Below are positions 15,801 through 23,517 of a stretch of DNA of 38,376 nt, one piece after another. The DNA lies in NCBI GenBank assembly GCA_022361255.1, contig JAKSBG010000036.1:1-38376 (forward strand), in the 5' to 3' direction. The stretch comes from Verrucomicrobiales bacterium. Lineage in GTDB: Bacteria > Verrucomicrobiota > Verrucomicrobiia > Verrucomicrobiales > DEV007. The number at the start of each line of letters is the position of its first letter. Position 1 is the stretch's first letter. Both the position numbers and the translations under genes were made by a program. The notes beneath the pieces were generated by a model. The model saw only the letters and a program-made list of their open reading frames with translations. It searched no databases and was not told where the DNA came from.

Positions 15801-15911
15801 GCGTCGATTTTCTTCGATCTTCCCGGTAGGCTGTCCATCGACCAGCTCCCAGTGACGTCCGGGAAACTCATAGGGAGAATTGAGGATGGGATCCTTGAAG
15901 AAATCAGGCAT
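12846..15911 (-). CDS. res: Type III-like restriction subunit Res (SF2 helicase-nuclease)
   Basis: About 1021 residues from the ATG at 15911. The N-terminal FFKDPILNSPYEFP-GRHWEL pattern is typical of one family of type III restriction helicases, which is why this start is preferred over the ATGs at 15938 and 15965. ATGAGKT at about residues 174-180 is Walker A, NDEAHH is motif II, and DLSATPFF is motif III. Motif VI appears as QVVGRGLRRLNY. Near the C-terminus RYRPDFIV and LHLIIEVKG supply the D and ExK of a PD-(D/E)xK nuclease. With Mod it should cut DNA that lacks the host methylation pattern, after ATP-driven communication between sites. It is the first gene of the minus-strand island. 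No frame break is seen. Confidence 0.85.
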   Translation of the reverse strand: MPDFFKDPILNSPYEFPGRHWELVDGQPTGKIEENRRGCSYLTPIPKSKKRKKDQEQLDLFEEQPKVTVDGVEYDPTSIVNQVRAQVDTWRTLPETQWGVTPATAKLLRHWRAIQKDKSIGIRPFFCQLEAVEVAIWLAEVAPKVKSNFDYHSYLRAVNAEANPDLFRIALKLATGAGKTMVMSMLIAWQTVNWVRSPQSKKYSRAFLIVAPGITIRDRLRVLLPNDTESYYKERQILPRDMMGDIEKAKIVITNYHAFQRREKLELAKGNRQLLEGRTGTPIDSRETEGEMVRRVMGELMGEKIVVINDEAHHCYRMKSGGDAIDTEDDLKGDEKTQAKDENRYARMWISGLEAVKRKVGIHTVYDLSATPFFLRGSGYKEGTLFPWVMSDFSLMDAIESGIVKLPRVPVADNSVDSDDIPKLRNLWEHIGKKMPRGKGGKPFDPKQLPPLLHTGLNSLYTHYEETFEKWKKAGVEVPPVFIVVCSNVKASKAIYDWISGWEWENPDGTVSSNEPRLPLFGNYDENGNRRPRPRTLLIDSQQLESGEALDKTFRDSFGDEIEKFRREMIERSGNSEAGQKISDSDLLREVMNTVGQKGKLGGEIRCVVSVSMLTEGWDANTVTHILGVRAFGTQLLCEQVVGRGLRRLNYTTDDENKFGVEYADVLGIPFDFTAKSEGGDIKPPPPFTHVHAVRPERDHLEILVPNVEGYRVELPKETLKAEFRDDHHIRLSPAEVGPTKTENRGIIGEASQLTVASLDKKRRSSIAFELARELLFRKFADPSGQPRMHLFNPLKAIVLRWMDECVDLKGDAKLAQLLYPTILEDAVERIKAGITAAYLDEQPVQAIIDPYHPVHSTSTINFRTTKDVLWTPDLNKSHINEIVCDSEWEREFCRAVESHPRVVSYVKNQGLGFEVPYQSGGEFRRYRPDFIVLVNLSGTADEKNEDSELLHLIIEVKGYRGEHEKDKQNTMRDYWIPGVNHLKSYGRWAFEEFSQPFGMEAELAELIDEEVDRLIEKAVG

Positions 15912-16019
15912 GACAAGCGGAAGACTGAGAGTAGGCATGCACGACAATCGGCGCAACCCTGACATTGCTATGAATAGTACAGGATTGAGCCATTTGTCAG
16001 TATCTCTACCGCAATATCT

Positions 16020-16697
16020 CTACTCCCGCCCCTCCTCTTCCCGCAAGATTTCCTCCATCGGCGCGGCCAGATCGGCGGCTTCTGCATCCATCATCCGCAT
16101 CGCCCGGACTTTGCGGCTCATGGCGCGGCTGGAGTCACGCATCATGAAGCGGTTGCCGTTGTCGACTGTGGCGGCGTTGTCCTGGTGAATATTCATCGCC
16201 GCTGCGGTGGCGATGGCATCCTGCCCGGCGGCGAGAAAGAGGAATTCCCATCCGTCTTTTTTCTGCCGTTTCCGAATCATTTTCCCCACATCAAGCCAAT
16301 CGTATTTGCAGGAAGCATTCTCCAATCCATCGGTAAAAATCGCAAATATGACTTTGTCAGGGCGCTTCTCCTTTGGCAGTTCCTTGATCCGTTTGCGAAA
16401 GCTTTTGATCGTTTTCCCGATGGCATCGAGCAGGGCCGTGCTGCCGCGGGGAGTGTAGACATTCTGATCGATGGAGGTGACTTCGCTGACGGGAAGGTTG
16501 TCGAGCGGAACTTCGTATTGATCGTCGAACAGGACGAGGGTGATGCGTGCCTTTCCCGCGACCTCCTGCTGATCGCGGAGAAAGTCGTTGAACCCGGCAA
16601 CGGCGGCCTCGACGTGAGAATACATCGAGCCGGAACGGTCGAGAATGAAGGCGATTTCAGTGGTGGTAGTGTTTGGTGTGGTGGATTTCGTGCTCAT
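16020..16697 (-). CDS. von Willebrand factor A domain protein
   Basis: Starting at the ATG at 16697 this protein has 225 residues and is almost entirely one von Willebrand A domain. The metal-ion-dependent adhesion site is complete: DRSGSM near residue 20 (DxSxS), the threonine/serine in TPRGSTALLDAIG, and the aspartate in IFTDGLENAS. No signal peptide is present, so it is cytoplasmic. Cytoplasmic proteins of this type resemble TerY and act as metal-dependent protein-binding modules, often in stress or defence complexes. A start four codons upstream (16709) is also possible. It is divergent from the WYL regulator across 99 bases, which may regulate it. No ATPase partner gene adjoins it. Confidence 0.75.
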   Translation of the reverse strand: MSTKSTTPNTTTTEIAFILDRSGSMYSHVEAAVAGFNDFLRDQQEVAGKARITLVLFDDQYEVPLDNLPVSEVTSIDQNVYTPRGSTALLDAIGKTIKSFRKRIKELPKEKRPDKVIFAIFTDGLENASCKYDWLDVGKMIRKRQKKDGWEFLFLAAGQDAIATAAAMNIHQDNAATVDNGNRFMMRDSSRAMSRKVRAMRMMDAEAADLAAPMEEILREEEGRE

Positions 16698-16796
16698 GGC
16701 TTCCAGCATGGCACTGTGGGTGGGACATTAGCAGGGGGATGGTGGGTAAAAAGTATCGGACAGCTTTTGGGTGTTGCTATGGTATATAGGTAGGAA

Positions 16797-17846
16797 ATGC
16801 CGAAAGAGAATTCTACATCTACTCCGTCCGGGAACCTCCGTTCCGGGAACCTCCGCTCGGGAGACACCCGCCGCCCTATTGAGCGCATCTTTACGATCCA
16901 CCAGGTGATTCAGCGGGGGCGGTTTCCGAATTGTCGACAACTGGCGGAACAGATCGAAGTGACGCAGAAAACGATTCAGCGAGACATTACTTTCATGCAG
17001 AAAAATCTCGGTCTGCCGCTGAAGTATGACCGCTCCCGGCACGGCTATTTCTACGAGCGACCGGTGCAGGAGTTTCCGATGATGCGGTATTCGCTGGAAG
17101 ACGTCGTCGCGCTTTTCCTCGCCCGGAAGGCGGTCGAACCGCTGCAGGGGTCTCCTCTCGAGGCGGCGCTGCGGGACAGTTTTCGCAGACTGTCAGGCGC
17201 TCTGCAGGGGGAGGTGTCGTTTCGCTGGTCAGATCTGGACGAGGTGTTTTCGGTGAAAGATACCGGCATCGTTCCCGGCGATGTGAGACTGTTTGAAAAA
17301 GTGGCCCGGGCCGTAATGGAGCTGCGAATTCTCCGCTTCGAGTATCGGAAAATTGAGAGTGAGAAATGGGAGCAGCGAAAGATTCGCCCCTATCATATCG
17401 CTGATTTCGACGGGGGCTGGTATGTGATCGGATACGATGAAGCCCGCAAGGCGAAACGGACCTTTGCGCTGCAGCGAATGAAAGCGCCGCAGGTCTTGCA
17501 GTCGAAGTTTCTTCGTCCGGCAGACTTTGATTTATCGGATCATCTCGGCAGCAGCTTCGGCGTGTGGCATTCGTCGGAAGAGGAAAAGGGGAAGCACCGC
17601 ATCCGGCTTCGCTTTTCCGGCTGGGCCACGACGATGGTATCCGAAAGACGGTGGCACCCGAGTCAGGAAATCAAATGGACAGGACGGAAGAAAGACACCC
17701 TCGAACTCGTCATGGACCTGAGCAGCTTCGAGGAAATCACCCGCTGGATCCTGAGCTGGGGTCCGCAGGTGGAAGTGCTGGAGCCGGTGGAGCTGCGGGA
17801 CAGGGTGAGGGAGGTGCTGGAGGAGAATTTGAGTAACTATGATTAA
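16797..17846 (+). CDS. WYL-domain transcriptional regulator
   Basis: This 349-residue protein has an N-terminal helix-turn-helix (CRQLAEQIEVTQKTIQRDI, about residues 47-66) and a C-terminal WYL domain (about residues 170-245) with the family pattern GGWYVIGYDEARK and the RTFALQRM segment. WYL domains bind ligands such as nucleic acids or nucleotides. WYL regulators (CapW, BrxR) often repress phage-defence operons. Residues 11-23 come from a 15-base tandem repeat and read SGNLRSGNLRSGD, probably disordered. No other ATG lies between this repeat and the HTH. Candidate targets are the divergent vWA gene and the downstream phosphatase/ADP-ribosylglycohydrolase, which starts 63 bases beyond the stop. 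Confidence 0.85.
   Translation: MPKENSTSTPSGNLRSGNLRSGDTRRPIERIFTIHQVIQRGRFPNCRQLAEQIEVTQKTIQRDITFMQKNLGLPLKYDRSRHGYFYERPVQEFPMMRYSLEDVVALFLARKAVEPLQGSPLEAALRDSFRRLSGALQGEVSFRWSDLDEVFSVKDTGIVPGDVRLFEKVARAVMELRILRFEYRKIESEKWEQRKIRPYHIADFDGGWYVIGYDEARKAKRTFALQRMKAPQVLQSKFLRPADFDLSDHLGSSFGVWHSSEEEKGKHRIRLRFSGWATTMVSERRWHPSQEIKWTGRKKDTLELVMDLSSFEEITRWILSWGPQVEVLEPVELRDRVREVLEENLSNYD
16827..16856 (+). repeat. 15-base tandem repeat inside the WYL reading frame
   Basis: TCCGGGAACCTCCGT (16827-16841) and TCCGGGAACCTCCGC (16842-16856) are two units differing at one base, followed by a partial third. Because 15 is a multiple of three, the frame is kept and it encodes repeated SGNLR. Confidence 0.7.
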
Positions 17847-17909
17847 CGAAAGAATCGACCCCACCAGAACGCGCGCGTGATTGTCCACCTTCTTACCTTT
17901 CCACCCCAA

Positions 17910-19385
17910 ATGACTCCCCCTTTCCCCAACTCCTACTGGCTCGAGCCCGGTCGCATCCTCTGCGGCGAATATCCGCGTGACTTTGACGATCTCGAAGATC
18001 ATGAGGGCATGACGGCGATTCTGAAGGCGGGAGCGCGTGTCTTTATTGATCTTACTGAAGAGGGGGAGCTGAAACCCTATGCGCCGATTGCGCTTGCGAC
18101 GGCCTTGGAGCTGGGGCTCGATCCGGGGGAATTGGAGTTTCACCGGTTTCCGATCCGGGATGCGTCGGTTCCGAAGAGTCCGGAGGAAATGCGCGAGGTT
18201 CTCCGCGCGATCCGTCTGGCGCGGCACAGTCATCGGGTCGTTTACATCCATTGCTGGGGTGGACGGGGGCGCACCGGAACGGTGGCTGGATGTCTCTTGC
18301 GGGATCTGTTTTCCGCTGACGGCGACGAGGCTCTGGAGCTTCTTGCGGAACGTTGGCAGGCCTGCGCCAAATCGGAATGGGCTGACAGTCCGGAAACGAA
18401 TGAGCAAAGAGGGTTCATTCGCGCATTCAACCCTGTCAGGTCTCTGACTCAACAGGGTATGGCGGCGATTTTGGGGGCTGCCGTGGGCGATGCGCTGGGC
18501 GTTCCGGTGGAGTTTCAGGGGCGGGAAGTCCGGGTGAACGATCCGGTCACGGGGATGCGGGAGTTTGGCACTCACCACCAACCGGCCGGAACCTGGTCGG
18601 ATGATACCTCGATGATTTTGGCGACGGCGTCAGGGTTCCTCGAGGCGGGAGAGTATTCGCCGGAGGCGGTGATGAAAGAATTCGCGGCCTGGCTCGATTC
18701 AGCAAAACATACGCCGCACGGCGAGGTGTTTGATGTTGGAAATGCGACGAGTCAGGCGATCGGAAAATTTCGCGCGGGCACTTCTGCAGCGGAGTGCGGA
18801 GGAACCGGCGAGTGGTCCAACGGCAACGGATCGCTGATGCGCATTCTACCGGTGGCGCTGGCTTTCGGGGACGATCCCGATCTGATCGAAAAAGCTTCGG
18901 AGATGAGTGCCCTGACACATGCACACGAACGTTCGCGGATGTCGTGCGCGTTTTTCTGCCTCATCGCAAGCGAACTGCTGCACGGAAGCCCTCTTCGCGA
19001 AGCGACGGCATTCGCATGGGACGTGATGGATCGAAGATGGGATTTTTCCGAGGAAGAGCGACCCCGCTTTGAGAACTGGAAACCGGATCAGCTGTTCGGA
19101 CGGGACGAGACGGACATTCACGGAACGGGTCATGTCATCGACACGCTGGAAGCCTCGCTCTGGGCGAATGAGAAAAGCAACTCGTTCCGCGAGGCGGTTC
19201 TCTTTGCGGTGAATCTGGGCGACGATACCGACACGACCGGCTGTGTGGCCGGAGCGGTGGCCGGTCTGCTCCACGGGGAGGGAGGCATTCCCGCTGAGTG
19301 GCGGGACGTCCTTGTGAAGCGCGAGGAGCTGGAAGAACTGGCGCGGAGATTCGTGATTTTCTGCCGCGCGATGCGCCGGGTCTAA
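17910..19385 (+). CDS. Fusion of dual-specificity phosphatase and ADP-ribosylglycohydrolase
   Basis: From the ATG at 17910 the protein has 491 residues (a GTG at 17877 would add 11). The first ~170 residues are a cysteine-dependent phosphatase with HCWGGRGRTG (C-x5-R active site) and the general-acid loop aspartate in RFPIRDASVP. From about residue 185 to the end is an ADP-ribosylglycohydrolase (DraG/ARH type), which removes ADP-ribose from proteins or nucleic acids: GAAVGDALG, the metal ligands in GTWSDDTSM, and GDDTDTTG near the C-terminus are all present. The linker, about residues 173-183, is encoded by a copy of the 22-base repeat family at 18427-18460. The gene follows the WYL regulator on the same strand. 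The two activities suggest reversal of protein modifications, but the substrates are unknown. Confidence 0.8.
   Translation: MTPPFPNSYWLEPGRILCGEYPRDFDDLEDHEGMTAILKAGARVFIDLTEEGELKPYAPIALATALELGLDPGELEFHRFPIRDASVPKSPEEMREVLRAIRLARHSHRVVYIHCWGGRGRTGTVAGCLLRDLFSADGDEALELLAERWQACAKSEWADSPETNEQRGFIRAFNPVRSLTQQGMAAILGAAVGDALGVPVEFQGREVRVNDPVTGMREFGTHHQPAGTWSDDTSMILATASGFLEAGEYSPEAVMKEFAAWLDSAKHTPHGEVFDVGNATSQAIGKFRAGTSAAECGGTGEWSNGNGSLMRILPVALAFGDDPDLIEKASEMSALTHAHERSRMSCAFFCLIASELLHGSPLREATAFAWDVMDRRWDFSEEERPRFENWKPDQLFGRDETDIHGTGHVIDTLEASLWANEKSNSFREAVLFAVNLGDDTDTTGCVAGAVAGLLHGEGGIPAEWRDVLVKREELEELARRFVIFCRAMRRV
18427..18460 (+). repeat. 22-base-period repeat inside the fusion gene, locus 2
   Basis: An inverted unit begins TCAACCCTGTCAGGTC at 18427 and a direct unit begins TCAACAGGGT 22 bases later at 18449. 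ACCCTGT (18430-18436) and ACAGGGT (18452-18458) make a perfect 7-bp inverted repeat. The repeat encodes FNPVRSLTQQG at the junction between the two enzymatic domains. Confidence 0.5.
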
Positions 19386-19389
19386 ACGA

Positions 19390-20499
19390 TCAATACGTCT
19401 CCACCGGAGAACGCTTCCCGTCTTCGACAGAGAGGATTTTGGCCTGCTCTTCGCCGAGGGTGTCGACGCGGAGGTCCCAGATCTGTGAATCGATTTCCTG
19501 AAATCTTTCCATCGACCACTCGTAGGGTGATTTCATTTTTGACTTGGCTTTTTCGATCCGGCGAAGGGCATCGTGAATGATCGGATCGGGCAGCGTACTG
19601 ATCACTTCGGCGGCTTTTTCCACGAGCTCGACGCGGTGACAGATCATGGCGAGGTCGTTGCCGGCTTCGATGCAGGCCTGGATCGTTTCTTCGAAAGTCA
19701 CCTCGTTGAGTACCGCACCCATGTCGAGATCGTCGGTCATGACGAGTCCATCGTAGGAAAGTTGGTTGCGGAGAAACTGACCGATGATGTTTTTGGAAAG
19801 CGACGCAGGCCAGCGCGGACGGTCGGCATCCCAGCACGGGTAGTGGGAGTGACAGGTCATGATGCTGTCGAGGTCAGGCAGCAGGGCGCGGAACGGACGG
19901 AGTTCATTTTCCTCCATTTCCTCGAGCGTTTTGTTGATGACCGGCAGCTCGTGGTGCGGATCCACTTCGGCGGAGGCGTAGCCGGGAAAGTGTTTTCCGC
20001 AGCTGAGCACACCTTCTTTTCTCATAGCGAGGTTGAAACGCGTCGATTTCAGAATGACTTCCTCGGGATCCCGTCCCCAGCAGCGACCTTTGAGCGAGTT
20101 GTCGGCTTCGTCGTCGAAAGAAAGATCGAGAACCGGGCAGAGGTCGAGATTGAATCCGAACATGCGGAGGATTTGCCCGGTCAGCCTGCCGTGACGGTCG
20201 ATGAGATCGAGGTCATTTTTGTCGCGAAGCTGCTGGGCATTCGGGGGTTCGCTGCCGATGAGACGAAGACGGGAGACGCGCCCGCCTTCCTGATCGATGG
20301 TGATGAAAGGCTCGATCTCGCTGAGATCCCGCAGGTCATCGATGAGTTTCCGCAACTGGTCCGGTGACTCAATGTTGCGACCGAAAAGGATGAATCCTCC
20401 CGGCTGGAGTTTCCGGAACTTTTCCGCTGTCTCCGGGTCGAGTTCGGTTCCGGGAACGCCGGTGAGAAGAAGTTGTCCAAGTCGCTTGCTGTCCTGCAT
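19390..20499 (-). CDS. nagZ: Glycoside hydrolase family 3 beta-N-acetylhexosaminidase (NagZ-like)
   Basis: About 369 residues from the ATG at 20499 (an ATG 7 codons upstream also exists). GH3 hexosaminidases remove N-acetylglucosamine from muropeptides during cell-wall recycling. The family signature is clear: FITIDQEGGRV near residue 70, KHFPGYA, DPHHELP (the histidine of the catalytic dyad), and MTDDLDMGAV, whose aspartate is the nucleophile. No signal peptide is seen, in line with a cytoplasmic recycling enzyme. It is convergent with the phosphatase/ADP-ribosylglycohydrolase gene with only 4 bases between them. Confidence 0.85.
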   Translation of the reverse strand: MQDSKRLGQLLLTGVPGTELDPETAEKFRKLQPGGFILFGRNIESPDQLRKLIDDLRDLSEIEPFITIDQEGGRVSRLRLIGSEPPNAQQLRDKNDLDLIDRHGRLTGQILRMFGFNLDLCPVLDLSFDDEADNSLKGRCWGRDPEEVILKSTRFNLAMRKEGVLSCGKHFPGYASAEVDPHHELPVINKTLEEMEENELRPFRALLPDLDSIMTCHSHYPCWDADRPRWPASLSKNIIGQFLRNQLSYDGLVMTDDLDMGAVLNEVTFEETIQACIEAGNDLAMICHRVELVEKAAEVISTLPDPIIHDALRRIEKAKSKMKSPYEWSMERFQEIDSQIWDLRVDTLGEEQAKILSVEDGKRSPVETY

Positions 20500-20509
20500 G
20501 CGGGGACAA

Positions 20510-20548
20510 TGAACGTTCAACGCTCAACTTTCAACGCTGAACGTTCAG
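20510..20548. repeat. Two palindromes between serS and the GH3 gene
   Basis: TGAACGTTCA (20510-20519) and CTGAACGTTCAG (20537-20548) are self-complementary, with centres 28 bases apart and CAACG repeated between them. The block lies just upstream of the GH3 start (20499) on the minus strand. It may be an operator pair or a dispersed repeat. A weaker hairpin (GAAC-g-CGCT, AGCG-a-GTTC) follows at about 20614-20636, at the serS stop. Confidence 0.4.
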
Positions 20549-20634
20549 AGATGCAGGTCGACTTGCCGGAACTGTTCCAGGCCCCGCTCCTTTCCGCTTC
20601 AACGTGGAATGCTGAACGCGCTCGCGCAGCGAGT

Positions 20635-21906
20635 TCACGAAATCCGGTCGGTGCCGACGTAGGGGCGCAGAACTTCGGGGATCAGAATGGAGCCGTCCTC
20701 CTGCTGATGCGTTTCGACGAAAGCGACGTAGAGACGCGGAAGGGCGGTGCCGGATCCGTTCAGGGTGTGGCAGAACCGGTTTTTCCCGTTCTCGTCCTTG
20801 AAGCGCAGCTTCATGCGGCGGGCCTGGTAGTCTTCGAAGTTCGAACAGCTCGATACCTCGAGGTAGCCTCCGTGGCCGGGCGCCCAGACTTCGATGTCGT
20901 ACGTTTTCGCGGAGCTGAAACCGAGGTCGCCGGTGCAGAGCTCGATGGTGCGATAGTGAAGCCCGAGAAGCTGAAGCACTTTTTCCGCTTCTGCGGTGAG
21001 TTTCTCCAACTGATCAAACGAATCGTCGGGATGGACGATGTTGACCAGTTCCACTTTGTCGAACTGGTGCATGCGGATCATCCCGCGGCTTTCGCGTCCG
21101 GCGGAACCGGCTTCGCGACGGAAACAGGGAGTGTAGGCCGTTGTCTTAATCGGAAATTCCGGGTCCTTGAGCAATTCCTCGCGATAGAGATTGGTCACGG
21201 GAACCTCTGCGGTCGGCGCGAGAAAGGCGGCTCCGTCTTCGAATCCATACATATCGTCTTCGAATTTGGGCAGTTGCCCGGTTCCGAACATGCAGTCGCG
21301 ATTCACGATGATCGGGGGCAGGACCTCTTTGTAACCGTGCTCGCCGGTATGCAGGTCGAGCAGGAACTGGATCAGTCCCCGCTGGAGGCGTGCGCCGGCT
21401 CCGGTAAAGGTGACAAATCCACTCCCGCTGATTTTTGCAGCGAGTTCGAAATCAAAAAGACCAAGGTCGGCTCCCAGCTCGACGTGATCTTTCGGCTCAA
21501 AAGAAAACTCCGGCTGTTCGCCCCATTCCCGGATGACCGGGTTCGCCGTTTCATCCTCTCCGACGGGGCAGGCGTCGTGTGGCAGATTGGGAATCTGAAG
21601 AAGAAGCTCCTGCTGCCGCGATTCGGCAGTATCGACTTCCTCACCGATTTCTTTGATCCGGTCGCCGATCTTGCGGACCTGGGCCTCGATCTCGCTGCTG
21701 TCTTTGCCTTCGCGCTTCAGCGCTCCGATTTCCTTGGAAATCCGGTTCCGGTCGGCCTGGAGTTGCTGTTTTTCAGTCTCACCGGAACGACGCTTTTCGT
21801 CGCAGGCGAGAATTTCGTCGATGATGTCCCCGACATCAGCGCCACGTGTGTTGACACGGGTTTTGATCGTTTCGGGGTCTTCGCGGAGAAGTCGGATATC
21901 CAGCAT
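20635..21906 (-). CDS. serS: Seryl-tRNA synthetase
   Basis: This 423-residue class II aminoacyl-tRNA synthetase charges tRNA-Ser (and tRNA-Sec where present). It starts with the typical MLDIRLLRE, followed by the two-helix coiled-coil arm (about residues 30-110) that grips the long variable arm of tRNA-Ser. The catalytic core shows [14 protein letters not shown], motif 2 around [25 protein letters not shown], and motif 3 at the end ([16 protein letters not shown]). The start at 21906 is chosen because it gives the family's usual N-terminus; an ATG 7 codons upstream is also open. Single, complete housekeeping gene. Confidence 0.97.
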   Translation of the reverse strand: MLDIRLLREDPETIKTRVNTRGADVGDIIDEILACDEKRRSGETEKQQLQADRNRISKEIGALKREGKDSSEIEAQVRKIGDRIKEIGEEVDTAESRQQELLLQIPNLPHDACPVGEDETANPVIREWGEQPEFSFEPKDHVELGADLGLFDFELAAKISGSGFVTFTGAGARLQRGLIQFLLDLHTGEHGYKEVLPPIIVNRDCMFGTGQLPKFEDDMYGFEDGAAFLAPTAEVPVTNLYREELLKDPEFPIKTTAYTPCFRREAGSAGRESRGMIRMHQFDKVELVNIVHPDDSFDQLEKLTAEAEKVLQLLGLHYRTIELCTGDLGFSSAKTYDIEVWAPGHGGYLEVSSCSNFEDYQARRMKLRFKDENGKNRFCHTLNGSGTALPRLYVAFVETHQQEDGSILIPEVLRPYVGTDRIS

Positions 21907-21952
21907 GTCGGGAGTGTAACGCAGCACCCCGACGCGTCAAACGTGCGTCTCG

Positions 21953-23434
21953 TCACGTGAGCAGTTCCTGAAGCACTTTCGAGGTGTGCGGATTCGTGAT
22001 CTTGGGATCGCCGCAGCGGGTTGCGTAGTCTTGCAAATATTTCGCCAACTCCTGTGCGACGGGCTGTTCATCGGGAACGGAGATGGCATTGACCAGCTCG
22101 TCGGGGTCGTTTTCCAGATTCAACAGCCAGGCCTCGTCCTTATCGGAAAGGATCAGCTTGTGTGTCGGCGTAACCGCTGCGATCCAGCCGGTGGTGTCAT
22201 CCGCGCTTTTCGTCGTTCCCCGCATGAATGTCACGTCGGCACTTTTCGGAGTTTCTCCGGATAAAACGGAGCTAATGTCGCGGCCTTCCTCTTCTCCCGA
22301 TGGGGCGGCTCCCATCATGGCGAGAATGGTTGGCGCGAAATCGGTGGTGTTCATCGCGTGATCGATTCTTTGTCCGGCAGGAATGGATTCCGGCCAGCGA
22401 ATGACGAAGGGAATTTTTCCGGAAGCCTCCATCGGCACGCCCTTGTTTTGTCTCCGGTGCTCGCCACGCATGTCGCCGTGGTCGGCGGTGAAAATCAGGA
22501 TCGTGTTGTCGTAGAGGTCCCGCTCTTTCAGGGCCGCGATGAGCTTGCCCATGTTGTCGTCGATGCATTTCATCATGCCGTGATATTGCGCCATTTTCCA
22601 GGGACAGCGATCCTGCGGCTTTGCCCAGCTTGGCGCTGATTTCGCGTCTTTGTCGTAGGTGCGCGGTTTCTGCACGACGGAGTCATCAAACATCGTGTCA
22701 TAGGGAGCGCGAACCGTGTCCGGTCCGTGCGGATCGGGGATGCTGACCATGTAGGCGAAGGGACCGTCTTTGTGTTCGTCAATGAAATCAATGGTACGAT
22801 CCACGAGCCAGTCCGTTGCGAAGCTCTCTTCATCGGCGCCGTCGACGGAATAGGACGGTTCGCCTTTTTTGTCGCGTGCTTTCACCCGAGGTCCTTTTTC
22901 TGTCAGTTCGAGCTGCTTCCAGTGCCCGCGATTAAACATGTAGCGATTGTCCTCAAAGCCGAATTTCCGCTCCGGTTCCCATTGCGGTTTGCCCTGCCCG
23001 TCGAGGTGCCATTTTCCGGCGTAGCCGGTCGCGTAGCCCGCTTTTCCGAGCTGATGGGCAAAGGTCACGACGCCGTCGTCGAGATGGACATTGTTGTTGG
23101 TCACCGGAGTGTTCTGCGGATACCGGCCCGAAAGAAAGGAGGAGCGCGAAGGCGAACAAACCGGTGTCGCCGCGTAGAATTTCGTGCAGATCGCTCCGTC
23201 TTTCGCGAGTGAGTCAATGTGTGGTGTGTCGCAAACGGCATCCGCCCCCCACATGAACGCCTGCTCCGGTGACAGCGTGTCGCGGTAGCATCCGATCGTC
23301 CGAAAATTCAGTTCGTCGCAGTGGACGATGACGAGATTGGGTTTCCGGGATTCCGCAGCGGAGGATTGAACAGCAGAAGCGGCGGCCCCTGCGGTTGCGG
23401 CACCCGTGGTTTGAAGGAAGCGACGTCGTTTCAT
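21953..23434 (-). CDS. Sulfatase (formylglycine-dependent), Tat-exported
   Basis: From the ATG at 23434 the protein has 493 residues and begins MKRRRFLQTTGAATAG, a twin-arginine signal. The active-site motif CSPSR at 93-97 is followed by SSFLSGRYP; its cysteine is oxidised to formylglycine by a sulfatase-maturing enzyme encoded elsewhere. Metal ligands lie in IVHCDELNF (D40, E41 region) and in the later TADHGDMRGEH. Sulfatases of this sort remove sulfate from polysaccharides and are abundant in Verrucomicrobiota and Planctomycetota that degrade algal glycans. The longer frame up to 23833 has no family similarity upstream of the Tat signal and overlaps the divergent oxidoreductase, so it was not used. 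Substrate is unknown. Confidence 0.88.
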   Translation of the reverse strand: MKRRRFLQTTGAATAGAAASAVQSSAAESRKPNLVIVHCDELNFRTIGCYRDTLSPEQAFMWGADAVCDTPHIDSLAKDGAICTKFYAATPVCSPSRSSFLSGRYPQNTPVTNNNVHLDDGVVTFAHQLGKAGYATGYAGKWHLDGQGKPQWEPERKFGFEDNRYMFNRGHWKQLELTEKGPRVKARDKKGEPSYSVDGADEESFATDWLVDRTIDFIDEHKDGPFAYMVSIPDPHGPDTVRAPYDTMFDDSVVQKPRTYDKDAKSAPSWAKPQDRCPWKMAQYHGMMKCIDDNMGKLIAALKERDLYDNTILIFTADHGDMRGEHRRQNKGVPMEASGKIPFVIRWPESIPAGQRIDHAMNTTDFAPTILAMMGAAPSGEEEGRDISSVLSGETPKSADVTFMRGTTKSADDTTGWIAAVTPTHKLILSDKDEAWLLNLENDPDELVNAISVPDEQPVAQELAKYLQDYATRCGDPKITNPHTSKVLQELLT

Positions 23435-23517
23435 GATAATTCGGACAGGAAAAATTTCAGTCGACTCTACGCAATCCGGCTCTTTGCAGAAAAGCCGTTT
23501 TTTGCCACGCTTGCGGC

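Noticed and set aside
13653-15962. A 769-codon open frame on the plus strand opposite the Res gene
   Set aside because: It mirrors the codon pattern of the Res gene on the other strand and has no recognisable domain; long antisense frames are expected at this GC content.
20473-21960. A 495-codon open frame opposite serS
   Set aside because: serS is certain on the minus strand; the opposite frame has no family match that I can see.
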